Origin: RUG14300 sp964391805 | GTDB taxonomy: Bacteria; Bacillota; Clostridia; Christensenellales; CAG-1252 | Direction of reading: 5' to 3' | Length of the DNA stretch: 64,000 nucleotides | Assembly (NCBI GenBank): GCA_964391805.1 | Contig: CAYMNK010000003.1 | Location: 62,001 to 126,000, forward strand | Shown: in pieces, positions 54,430 to 62,769 of the stretch | Numbering within the stretch: the stretch's first letter is position 1 | Layout: every line of letters begins with the position of its first letter | Made by a program: the position numbers and the translations under genes | The notes under the pieces: model-generated | The model's database searches: none | The model's input: only the letters and a program-made list of their open reading frames with translations | What the model was told of the DNA's origin: nothing

Positions 54430-54481
54430 TAATCGATTTCTAATCGTTTTTATGTGATAAAAACGCAAAATTACCTTTAAT

Positions 54482-54509
54482 CAACCGCTATTCTCTGTAA
54501 TAGCGGTTG
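54482..54509 (+). terminator. Terminator of the helicase-MoxR-VWA operon
   Basis: Perfect 11-bp stem CAACCGCTATT / AATAGCGGTTG with a six-base loop, followed by a T-rich tract. It overlaps the next promoter by three bases. Confidence 0.8.
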
Positions 54510-54535
54510 ATTTTATTTATTTTTTGTTATATAAT
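54507..54535 (+). promoter_or_regulatory. Promoter of the 54.6-64 kb operon
   Basis: -35 TTGATT (54507-54512), 17-bp spacer, -10 TATAAT (54530-54535), about 40 bases before the first start codon. Confidence 0.7.
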
Positions 54536-54577
54536 AGTACTACTTTTATTACTTTACTATGCGTCAAGGAGTATATA

Positions 54578-56509
54578 ATGTATTTCGTATCGTTGTCGAC
54601 TATTGCAAATACGTTTAATACCGCCGAACTTTGGGTGTTTGGTGCGTCTCTTTTTGTTGTCCTTATCGCGATAGGTTTAATAATAGCGATAGGAAGGGCT
54701 ATTGCCGATGTTAATAGTGAAATTAAGACTTCCAAACAAAAAGAAAATACCTCTAACGATGGTATCGATTCCGAAATTGTTTCGGAAGGTAATACCGATA
54801 TCGAGCCGATGATCGAAACTTTTACCGAGTCGGAGCAAATCGATACAGAACCAAATAATGATATTATCGAAGAAGAGTTGATGGAAGATGATGACGTTAT
54901 CGATGACAAAATAATTGAAGAAGACGAAATAATTGAAGACGACGAGATAATAGAAGATATCGATAATGACGAGAGCGTAACAGTCGACGATAATGTTATC
55001 GCCGAAGAAACGGTATTTCAGGATAGTATCCCGCCCGAAGAAGAATCAATAGACTTTGACAATATTGAAGAAAAATCTATTAATTTGGATATAAAAGAAA
55101 ACGAAATTTTAGAGACGCCGACCACAACAATAGACGAACCGACCATTTCTGTAACAGAAAAACAAAACGAACCGAATAACATAGGAATTTCGCTTTTTGA
55201 AGAAAAGCACGACGATTATTCCGAGAACATGGATATCTTGGAAAACGTCGACGAACAAACTTTTGACAGTCCGGAGCCGAGTCCGGAGCCGTTTGTATCA
55301 TGTGAAACATCAACGCTCGATTTTGAGCGTGCGGATAAAAAACTCGACGAGGTACCCTCGTTTTTAGATGTACCGCCACGTGAAAATATTATTCCGAAAT
55401 TCTCACCGAATGTAAGTAACGACGAGTCAGCACCCGATGCGTTTGATTTAGGTAACAATACCCCCGATTTTTCTTATGCGAATTCAACCTCTGATACCGC
55501 TCCCGAAAAATTGGAAAATTACCAAGCCAAAACGGCAACGAACAAGGAAGATAACCAAATCCCCGAGTTTAGTCGTTCCGTCAACGTTTCTTCTTACGAC
55601 CATCCCGATAAATTCGCTCTCTCGAAAGCCAAAGATATCCCCGTCCCCGAATTCATGGAGTCGGAGTTGTCTCAGAAAAATATTGCACCTTCGAGGTTCG
55701 ACGGCGGATACCACGAAGAAGCGCCGATAGAACCACCCGAATTTAATTATTCAGCCACCAGCGTCGACGACATTCCTCTTACCTTTGAGGAATTCGAGAG
55801 CGAGAATATACCTCAATCTATAGATTCGACTGAACCGATGTTCATAGCACCACTGAAGCCACCGCCCAAAGGACTATATGACGAGATTCCCGATAAAACC
55901 AAAAAGCAAGAAGAAGTGGAAGAAAAAATCGAAATAGTAATTCCCGAGGGCTTAACAGAGGAAGAACAAAAACTTATCGATGAACAACAAGCACTTCTCG
56001 ATGAACTCACCGAAGAAGCAGTAACCGAAGAAAACGAAGAGAATGACACCATAGGAACATGTACCGACACTTCTCGATTTACCGCCTTCGAAAATAAATT
56101 ATATAATGCGAATAACAGCATCAAGTATTACTACAGCGAACTGAAAAACACCTTGATGTCGTATAAAGGAATCAAGTCCAAGTTAACCAATGTCGGTGAT
56201 TCTTTCAAAATAGGCAACACCATTATTGCTCGAATCACCCTTAATGGCAACAAACTTAGGCTTCACCTATCCCTCGATCCGAGAGATTACAATCCAAGTA
56301 TTTATAATCACACTTCATTCGAGGGTGTCAAGGCATATAAGGATATTCCGTTAGCGCTCGAGATAACCAAGCGTGCCGATCTATCGACCGCCACAAAACT
56401 CATACAGGACGCAATGGGAAGTAAATTCGTTTTATTTATCGACCAGAAAAGAGAATATGTCGATTATCAAGCATATTATACCGAAAAGAAGACTAAAAGG
56501 AGAACATGA
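54578..56509 (+). CDS. Membrane-anchored, highly acidic protein with conserved C-terminal domain
   Basis: A 643-residue protein. One membrane segment lies at about 17-40 (LWVFGASLFVVLIAIGLIIAIG). From 45 to about 480 it is acidic and low-complexity, with runs such as DDEIIEDDEIIEDID. The last about 130 residues are folded: IKYYYSELKNTLMSYKGIKSKL...LRLHLSLDPRDYN...ALEITKRADLSTATKLIQDAM. I have the impression that similar ends occur in other clostridial proteins, but I cannot name a family. Start 54578 has AAGGAG six to seven bases upstream. It overlaps the hydrolase gene, so it may be an envelope factor expressed with it. Confidence 0.75.
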   Translation: MYFVSLSTIANTFNTAELWVFGASLFVVLIAIGLIIAIGRAIADVNSEIKTSKQKENTSNDGIDSEIVSEGNTDIEPMIETFTESEQIDTEPNNDIIEEELMEDDDVIDDKIIEEDEIIEDDEIIEDIDNDESVTVDDNVIAEETVFQDSIPPEEESIDFDNIEEKSINLDIKENEILETPTTTIDEPTISVTEKQNEPNNIGISLFEEKHDDYSENMDILENVDEQTFDSPEPSPEPFVSCETSTLDFERADKKLDEVPSFLDVPPRENIIPKFSPNVSNDESAPDAFDLGNNTPDFSYANSTSDTAPEKLENYQAKTATNKEDNQIPEFSRSVNVSSYDHPDKFALSKAKDIPVPEFMESELSQKNIAPSRFDGGYHEEAPIEPPEFNYSATSVDDIPLTFEEFESENIPQSIDSTEPMFIAPLKPPPKGLYDEIPDKTKKQEEVEEKIEIVIPEGLTEEEQKLIDEQQALLDELTEEAVTEENEENDTIGTCTDTSRFTAFENKLYNANNSIKYYYSELKNTLMSYKGIKSKLTNVGDSFKIGNTIIARITLNGNKLRLHLSLDPRDYNPSIYNHTSFEGVKAYKDIPLALEITKRADLSTATKLIQDAMGSKFVLFIDQKREYVDYQAYYTEKKTKRRT

Positions 56510-57300
56510 TGGAAGTGAAAGTATGTGTATTAGCAAGCGGAAGCAAAGGTAATTGCACCTACGTTTCCGACGGAGAAACAGCCATTTTGATAGATATGGG
56601 CATCAGTTGCAAAAAGGTTGAAACTCTGCTTGCCGAAAAGGGAATCGAATTATCTTCAATCAAGGCAGTCCTCGTAACACACGAGCACACCGATCACATT
56701 ATGGGCTTAAGAACGCTCGAAATGAAATACGGAATACCCATATATACCAATCAAAAAACCGCTATGAGTATAGATATCCGCATGCATATCAATACCGCTA
56801 AATGGTGTAGAAACGATTATGATTCCGGCTTTAAAATCGAAACTATCGACGTAATGCCATTTAGAACCTCTCATGATGCCGTGAGTTCGGTAGGCTACAG
56901 TTTAACTTTGGGCGACAGAAAGGTTTCATATATTACAGACTTAGGCTATATAACTCAAGGTGTATTCAATGCGGTCAAAGGCTCGGATATAGTTATTTTG
57001 GAAGCGAACCACGATCTCAAAATGTTGGCTAACGGCAGATATCCTCTCGAGTTACAAGCACGTATCAAGAGCAATACCGGACACCTTTCCAACGTACAAT
57101 CGGCAGAGATTGCCGTAGAGTTGGCAAAATCGGGTACAAAATGCATCATTCTTGCCCACTTATCGGAAGAAAACAACACCCCCGAACTCGCTTGGGGCGT
57201 TTGCTACGATAGACTTGTCCAAAACGGATTCACCCCGGGACAAGGCTTTTACCTATTAGTCGCATCTCAAAACAACCCGACACCCTTAGTAAGCTTATGA
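56509..57300 (+). CDS. Metallo-beta-lactamase-fold hydrolase, YycJ/WalJ type
   Basis: A 263-residue MBL-fold enzyme. The metal site THEHTDHIMGL (HxHxDH, about 60-70) is intact; ITDLGYI, EANHD and ILAHLSEENNTPE supply the other ligands. The sequence pattern (ASGSKGNCTYV start, HLSNVQ) is that of YycJ/WalJ, a protein linked to cell-wall homeostasis and DNA-processing coordination in Firmicutes. It is not next to walRK here. ATG 56509 is preferred to 56506 because AGGAG is six bases upstream. Confidence 0.88.
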   Translation: MEVKVCVLASGSKGNCTYVSDGETAILIDMGISCKKVETLLAEKGIELSSIKAVLVTHEHTDHIMGLRTLEMKYGIPIYTNQKTAMSIDIRMHINTAKWCRNDYDSGFKIETIDVMPFRTSHDAVSSVGYSLTLGDRKVSYITDLGYITQGVFNAVKGSDIVILEANHDLKMLANGRYPLELQARIKSNTGHLSNVQSAEIAVELAKSGTKCIILAHLSEENNTPELAWGVCYDRLVQNGFTPGQGFYLLVASQNNPTPLVSL

Positions 57301-58331
57301 TAGATGACAATAAGAAAAATCAATATAAGGGCGTAATGCCTGCCGACGGAAGTTTTGCGTTTATTTGCGCTATCCTCGGCTCGCTGTTTATCAGCGTCAT
57401 TTTGGTGCTCTTTATTCAAAATGAGAACGCCCTCAATTGGGTATATTCCTTTGTATCCCAAACGTTTTTCATGGCAACGGCTTATTTCTATACATACAAG
57501 GCTTGTAGAAGAGATTGCCCCGACTTAGGAAACTACAGACTGAACTCATTTCACGCTTTAGGATATACCAAAAAGCCCAAAGCGGTACTCGTAATACTCT
57601 CAATTCTCTTATCGGTATTTTCCATAGTTGCATTTCTCCCCATATCGGAAGGAGTAGCGTATCTTTTTTATCAGTGGGGATATGAGCAGACCCCGGGATA
57701 TGCCGATTATACGAGTTCGGTTTGGGTATACCTATTGGGAATACTTGGATTGTGCATCTTTCCCGCATTAGGTGAGGAAAGCGTATTTAGAGGCACCCTT
57801 ATGCGCGGATTAAGGTCGAAGGGAACAATATACGCTATAACAATGAGCGCATTAATGTTTGCTTTAATGCATGGTTCACCCGTGCAGTTTATCCATCAGT
57901 TTTTGATAGGCATAATAATGGCATTCTTGGTCATATTGACAGACTCCATATGGTATAGCGTTATATTCCATTTTACCAATAATTTCATTGTCGTAACCTT
58001 CGAATTTGCCTTAACGCAGGCGGGCATGGCAAACCTTGACGTATCGTGGTGGATACTTCTCGTATTTTTCGTTGTCGGTATCATCGGGCTATACTGCGGA
58101 ATAAACTTATTTGTAATCAACCATGTCAAGGGCACCGATTATGAAGAAAGACGCGACCGACTAATAAGCGAAAAAGGCAAGGTTAAGGGCACAATACAAG
58201 CGCTATTCGATACTTCCGACTATAAATATTGTCGTTACGACAAAAGGGACCGCGCCCCTGTTTTGGTGGCACTACTCATAGTATTGGCAATTTGGATACT
58301 AAATACAGTATTAGGTTGGGTACAATCATGA
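57297..58331 (+). CDS. CPBP-family intramembrane protease, copy 1
   Basis: A 344-residue membrane protein with about eight hydrophobic segments. The CPBP (CAAX-protease/bacteriocin-processing) motifs are visible: GEESVFRG (EExxxR, about 160), ALMHGSPVQFIHQF and IFHFTNN. These give a membrane-buried glutamate-histidine site. Bacterial members process peptides or prenylated/lipid substrates and some give bacteriocin immunity. It overlaps both neighbours by four bases. Confidence 0.88.
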   Translation: MIDDNKKNQYKGVMPADGSFAFICAILGSLFISVILVLFIQNENALNWVYSFVSQTFFMATAYFYTYKACRRDCPDLGNYRLNSFHALGYTKKPKAVLVILSILLSVFSIVAFLPISEGVAYLFYQWGYEQTPGYADYTSSVWVYLLGILGLCIFPALGEESVFRGTLMRGLRSKGTIYAITMSALMFALMHGSPVQFIHQFLIGIIMAFLVILTDSIWYSVIFHFTNNFIVVTFEFALTQAGMANLDVSWWILLVFFVVGIIGLYCGINLFVINHVKGTDYEERRDRLISEKGKVKGTIQALFDTSDYKYCRYDKRDRAPVLVALLIVLAIWILNTVLGWVQS

Positions 58332-59449
58332 TGAATAAAATCAATTTTTCGAGAAGAACTAAACTTACTATAGCATACGGTGCTTCGATGCTCGGGCTAT
58401 CGTTGTTGAACATCTTTTTCAACGTATTGCCTCTCGGGCTTTCCGATAACACGCTAAACACCGTTTTTTCCATTCTTTCGCAAATCCTCTGTATGGGTAT
58501 CATTCCCTTCGTGCTCGCTGTTTTATTAACCAAGGAAAAGGACGAACATATACCCGATGCAACCAAGCGATTGATGGCGGATTTCGGTTATAATAACGGA
58601 ATTAAACCGATACAATGGCTTATATTGATACCTATGGCGGTAAGCTTCTATCTATTGACACGATTGATGAGCACCATTACGGTATTCTTCTTGCTCATTT
58701 GTAATTTTACAATACCCATATCGTCGGCAACGATATATCAAGGCCCCGTCGATCTTATCAAATGGATAGCATTAACCGCACTTCTGCCTGCAATATTCGA
58801 AGAATTTTCTCACAGAGGTCTCGCCATGAACGCTATGAAAGATAGGGGCAACGAAGCTACACAGGTATTTTTGTCGGCGCTATTATTTGCCTTGATGCAT
58901 ACCAATGCTCTACAATGTTTCTACGCCTTCGTGGGCGGTTGTATATTCGGCTATATCGCTATGCGGTCACGTAGCATTTATCCGTCAATGGTGCTTCACT
59001 TCGCAAACAATGCTTTTGCGTGCATTGAGGAATACTCCTCTCAATATCCCGACAGCGCCTTCGGTTTTATAGAAACCATAAACGATTTTTGGTCCAAAAA
59101 CGTGCTTACTTCCTATTTGTTTATAGGTGTATTGATAGTTAATGCCGTGCTGTTTGTATATTTATTCACATTGTTTATCAAAACCGGCGAACAAAGAGAA
59201 GCCGTTACAAGCGTCACATTCAGCAACTATAAAGAAATGGTTCAAAAACGCAAATATCAACAGAAAAACCTTACAATTCCCGAAGCGATGTACGAACCGC
59301 CTAAACATAAGCCGAAATACGAACTCGATATCGACGTCTTTAGGCCCGATGGTAAGTCGATGCTCGTGGATAACTTCGTATTGTACGGAATTATTACAAT
59401 GTGCGGATTGATGACGCTGTTCACCTTCGTCTGGGGTATTCTACGATGA
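58328..59449 (+). CDS. CPBP-family intramembrane protease, copy 2
   Basis: A 373-residue relative of the preceding gene. Motifs: FEEFSHRGLAMN (EExxxR, about 158), ALMHTNALQCFYAF and VLHFANNAF. The C-terminus has an extra soluble part and a last membrane helix. Start ATG 58328 overlaps the previous stop; the longer frame would lie inside copy 1. Two tandem paralogues suggest a heterodimer or two related substrates; that is inference. Confidence 0.88.
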   Translation: MMNKINFSRRTKLTIAYGASMLGLSLLNIFFNVLPLGLSDNTLNTVFSILSQILCMGIIPFVLAVLLTKEKDEHIPDATKRLMADFGYNNGIKPIQWLILIPMAVSFYLLTRLMSTITVFFLLICNFTIPISSATIYQGPVDLIKWIALTALLPAIFEEFSHRGLAMNAMKDRGNEATQVFLSALLFALMHTNALQCFYAFVGGCIFGYIAMRSRSIYPSMVLHFANNAFACIEEYSSQYPDSAFGFIETINDFWSKNVLTSYLFIGVLIVNAVLFVYLFTLFIKTGEQREAVTSVTFSNYKEMVQKRKYQQKNLTIPEAMYEPPKHKPKYELDIDVFRPDGKSMLVDNFVLYGIITMCGLMTLFTFVWGILR

Positions 59450-59910
59450 AGATAAACATAGTTGCAGTAGGCAATTTAAAAGATCAATACTGGAAAGACG
59501 CATCTAATGAGTATCTCAAGCGACTCAAACGTTTTGCAGAAGTTAATGTGTACGAGGTTGCCGAAGAAACCGTTCAAGAAAATCCGTCCGCTATAGAGTC
59601 GGCTAAGTCAAAGGAAGGCAAGCGCATTCTTCAAGCAGTCAAAGGAAAAGTCTATTTACTCGCGCTTGACGGAACTCAGGTATCGAGTGAAGACTTGGCG
59701 GGAATGGTAAAAGACGACATCGACCGCGGTCAAGTCATCACCTTCGTTATAGGCGGGTCTTACGGCACATCTAAGGAAGTTTACGATTCGGCTCAACGCA
59801 AAATTGCGTTCGGTAGAATAACATTTCCTCATAGGCTTATGCGCGTAGTTTTGCTCGAACAGCTTTATCGTGCATTTACCATTATCAATAAAGTAAATTA
59901 CCACAAGTAG
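59446..59910 (+). CDS. rlmH: 23S rRNA (pseudouridine1915-N3)-methyltransferase RlmH
   Basis: A 154-residue SPOUT-class enzyme that methylates pseudouridine 1915 in helix 69. KINIVAVGNLKDQYW at the start, ALDGTQVSSEDLA, FVIGGSYGTSKEV and the knot-forming end FPHRLMRVVLLEQLYRAFTIINKVNYHK are diagnostic. Start ATG 59446 overlaps the previous stop (ATGA). In Firmicutes rlmH often lies near a YycJ-type gene, as here. Confidence 0.96.
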   Translation: MKINIVAVGNLKDQYWKDASNEYLKRLKRFAEVNVYEVAEETVQENPSAIESAKSKEGKRILQAVKGKVYLLALDGTQVSSEDLAGMVKDDIDRGQVITFVIGGSYGTSKEVYDSAQRKIAFGRITFPHRLMRVVLLEQLYRAFTIINKVNYHK

Positions 59911-59944
59911 ACACCCGAAACAAGTAAAAACCGTATACTTAGGT

Positions 59945-60739
59945 ATGTACGGATATGAAGAATTAACTAACGATATTTCCAAAATTGCCACCGTTATCGG
60001 TAAATCTGTTCTCGGACGAAATATTTATGCTATTCACGAGGGTAAAGGCGGAATACTTATACAAGGCGCGATTCACGCACGCGAACACATTACCGCATAT
60101 ATCACCGCTCAAATGGCGCTGTATAATGAGCGATACCGCTTACTTCATAATGTTTGTTTTGTACCGATGGTCAACCCGGACGGCGTGGAATTATGTGTCA
60201 AGGGGCTTAACAGCGTTCCTCCCCCATATCAAGCCGAGTTACTTAAAATAAACGGCTACTCCCATGATTTTTCTCTGTGGAAGTCAAATGCTCGAGGAGT
60301 GGATTTAAATTTGAATTTTAATGCTGATTGGGGTAAAGGTAAGGGCAATTTGACCTATCCTGCTCCATTTGGCTATATAGGTAAATATCCCGAAAGCGAA
60401 CCCGAATCGATAGCCCTTCTCGAGTTACTCAAAGACGGATTTTCGCTTACGCTGAGTTTTCACGCAAAGGGCGAAGAACTCTATTACGGCTACGGTGATT
60501 ACGATCCTTATCCTTCGCTTACATCAAGTATTTCCGAAGTGCTCGGCTACCCCGCCAAGAAAACAATAGGAAGTACCGGCGGATTTAAGGATAGGTGCGT
60601 GCTTATCGATAGAATACCGTCGTATACCGTGGAGTTTGGAGACGACTCTAAGACATATATCGAACTATACGAAGACAAAGACAGATTAGTCGAACTGTCC
60701 GTTAAACTAATGGAGTTATTAGGCCGTTATGACCGATGA
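59945..60739 (+). CDS. M14-family zinc carboxypeptidase
   Basis: A 264-residue metallopeptidase with no signal peptide. QGAIHAREH holds the HxxE zinc pair (about 52-55), SFHAKGEELYYG the third His (about 172) and YTVEFGDD the catalytic Glu (about 227). PMVNPDGVE is also typical. Related enzymes cleave gamma-D-Glu-diamino acid bonds in peptidoglycan peptides; a cytosolic form could act in muropeptide recycling. It overlaps tadA by 11 bases. Confidence 0.88.
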   Translation: MYGYEELTNDISKIATVIGKSVLGRNIYAIHEGKGGILIQGAIHAREHITAYITAQMALYNERYRLLHNVCFVPMVNPDGVELCVKGLNSVPPPYQAELLKINGYSHDFSLWKSNARGVDLNLNFNADWGKGKGNLTYPAPFGYIGKYPESEPESIALLELLKDGFSLTLSFHAKGEELYYGYGDYDPYPSLTSSISEVLGYPAKKTIGSTGGFKDRCVLIDRIPSYTVEFGDDSKTYIELYEDKDRLVELSVKLMELLGRYDR

Positions 60740-61196
60740 ATTGATTGAACATTACATGCGAATAGCACTCGACGAAGCGAAAGATGCATCCGATGCGGAC
60801 GAAGTACCCGTAGGGGCGCTAATCGTTCGTAACGGCGAAATAATCGCTCGCGCTAACAACCACAAGGAGCGAAAAGGATGTGCCGTCAGACACGCCGAAA
60901 TCGAGGCAATAGAAGAGGCTACTCGCGTGGTCGGCAATTGGTATCTCGACGATTGCGAAATAGTGGTCACATTGGAACCGTGCGTGATGTGTGCAGGCGC
61001 CATAATGCTTACCAGGCTAAAAGCCGTCTACTTCGGTGCGTATGATCCCAAGTCGGGCGGATTCGGGAGTTTGTATGACCTTGCCGAAGATAAAAAACTC
61101 AATCATCGTTTGACGGTTAAGGGCGGATATTTGCAACAAGAATGCGGAGATATACTCAGCAACTTTTTTAAAAACAAGAGAATTAAGAAGAAATAA
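60729..61196 (+). CDS. tadA: tRNA-specific adenosine deaminase TadA
   Basis: Makes inosine at position 34 of tRNA-Arg(ACG). HAEIEAI supplies the zinc His and the proton-shuttle Glu (about 57-59); PCVMCAGAI gives the two Cys ligands (about 88-91). VPVGALIV and the FGAYDPKSGGFGS loop are diagnostic. Length 155 is normal. It starts inside the M14 gene. Confidence 0.96.
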   Translation: MTDELIEHYMRIALDEAKDASDADEVPVGALIVRNGEIIARANNHKERKGCAVRHAEIEAIEEATRVVGNWYLDDCEIVVTLEPCVMCAGAIMLTRLKAVYFGAYDPKSGGFGSLYDLAEDKKLNHRLTVKGGYLQQECGDILSNFFKNKRIKKK

Positions 61197-61223
61197 ACAT
61201 CCTTGAAGCGCATAAAGTAAAGT

Positions 61224-62174
61224 ATGCGATTCAAGATTATTAACAATATATCGGGCGAGGACGTTATCCTCGCGGGAAGATCGGCTTCCATTTGGACCGA
61301 GAACGTTCTAAACAAGCTAAACAAAGGAAGCGATTTTATACTTTATGTAGACCGCTATGCACCATTGATTACTAAGTATGCCTTACTCAAAACAGCGACA
61401 TATCTTAGTCAAAACCGATTACATAAAGCGATTTTCGGATTCGGTAGCCTTATTTATCCTAAGGGTAACGGAACCGTTTATAGTAAAGCTATAGAAACAA
61501 TCGGCTTAACCGATAAAAACTTGCGAAATATAGAACAAATACTATACCGAAGAATTGCGAGTTATCATCACCACAGAGGTGTGGGAGTAGTCGATTGCAA
61601 CACCGTTTTTATCGATTACGGTGTTCACCTTGCCACGAGCGTTCGAGTGTTTCCCTTCAATATAATAAAGGGCGATACGTGTATCGGTGAGAATACAATT
61701 CTTTATCCCTCGAACATGATTGAAAACAGTTCAATAGGCGCGGGATGCAGTATAAAATCAAGCTATATTACCGATAGTAGCATAGGAGACAACACTTCGA
61801 TAGGGCCCTTTGCCTACCTTCGCCAAAATGCCTCTGTCGGCTCAAACGTGCGCATCGGCGACTTCGTGGAAATCAAAAATTCCACACTTTCGGATGGTGT
61901 TAAAACGGCACACCTTGCCTATATCGGCGATGCTACCGTTGGTAAATGTGTCAATGTGGGGTGCGGTACAGTCTTTGCAAACTACGACGGCGTCAACAAG
62001 CACAAAACTGTGGTCGGAGACGGCGTATTTATCGGTTGTAATGCCAATTTGATAGCACCATTGACCATAGGCGACAACGCATTCATTGCAGGCGGTAGCA
62101 CTATAACCGACGACATTCCCGATAACGCCTTTGCGATTGCGCGCGAAAAACAAACAAATAAACGACGAAAATAG
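61224..62174 (+). CDS. GlmU-like left-handed-beta-helix acetyltransferase without pyrophosphorylase domain
   Basis: A 316-residue protein. From about residue 145 to the end it is a hexapeptide-repeat helix with GlmU signatures: IGPFAYLRQNASVG, VGDFVEIKN-like IGDFVEIKNSTL, HLAYIGDATVG, CGTVFANYDG and NKHKTVVGDGVFIGCNANLIAPL. The first 115 residues lack the LxxGxGTRM nucleotide-binding motif of GlmU and are not recognised. It should therefore acetylate glucosamine-1-phosphate (if GlmU activity is kept) and leave uridylylation to another protein. It stands before pth and mfd, where Firmicutes usually have glmU. Confidence 0.82.
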   Translation: MRFKIINNISGEDVILAGRSASIWTENVLNKLNKGSDFILYVDRYAPLITKYALLKTATYLSQNRLHKAIFGFGSLIYPKGNGTVYSKAIETIGLTDKNLRNIEQILYRRIASYHHHRGVGVVDCNTVFIDYGVHLATSVRVFPFNIIKGDTCIGENTILYPSNMIENSSIGAGCSIKSSYITDSSIGDNTSIGPFAYLRQNASVGSNVRIGDFVEIKNSTLSDGVKTAHLAYIGDATVGKCVNVGCGTVFANYDGVNKHKTVVGDGVFIGCNANLIAPLTIGDNAFIAGGSTITDDIPDNAFAIAREKQTNKRRK

Positions 62175-62202
62175 TAAGACCTAACGGTCTAAAGGAGATA
62201 CA

Positions 62203-62769
62203 ATGCTTATAATTGTGGGACTTGGTAATCCCGGAACAACCTATAAAAACACCGTTCACAACATGGGATTCGACTGCGTGGACAACCTTGCCGATACACT
62301 CGGAGTTTCTTTCAAAAAGAAGGATTGTCAAGCCAAAATCGCAGAAGTTTTTATCAAAGGTGAAAAAATAATATTGGCTAAACCTCAGACATATATGAAT
62401 AATTCGGGCGTAAGCGTCAAACAATTGATGGGTAAGTACGGCGCTAAACCCGAGGACGTCATTGTAATATTTGACGATGTGGCGCTCGGAGAGGGCGCAT
62501 TAAGAATAAGGGGGAACGGTTCGGGAGGATCGCATAACGGTATGAAGTCGGTAGTATCCCTTTGTGGGGAAAACGTAGCAAGATTACGTATAGGTGTCGG
62601 TGCTCCCCCCGAAAATGTTCCGTTGATGAACTATGTATTATGCAAACTTTCGGGCGACAAAAAGAAAAATCTCGCCATTGCAACCAAGCGCGGTGCAGAA
62701 GCGCTCGAAGAGTATATCGCGACTCGCAGTATAGACGCCGTAGGTAATAAATTTAACGGAACAAAATGA
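62203..62769 (+). CDS. pth: Peptidyl-tRNA hydrolase
   Basis: Recycles peptidyl-tRNA. IIVGLGNPGTTYKNTVHNMGFD holds the catalytic His (residue 20), PQTYMNNSG and VIFDDVALGEGALRIRGNGSGGSHNGMKSV are diagnostic. 188 residues, normal. AAGGAG precedes ATG 62203. It overlaps mfd by four bases. Confidence 0.97.
   Translation: MLIIVGLGNPGTTYKNTVHNMGFDCVDNLADTLGVSFKKKDCQAKIAEVFIKGEKIILAKPQTYMNNSGVSVKQLMGKYGAKPEDVIVIFDDVALGEGALRIRGNGSGGSHNGMKSVVSLCGENVARLRIGVGAPPENVPLMNYVLCKLSGDKKKNLAIATKRGAEALEEYIATRSIDAVGNKFNGTK

Noticed and set aside
54517..54909. Minus-strand Ser-rich frame opposite the acidic protein
   Set aside because: Runs of Asp/Glu codons give Ser/Ile-rich antisense frames; no other coding sign.
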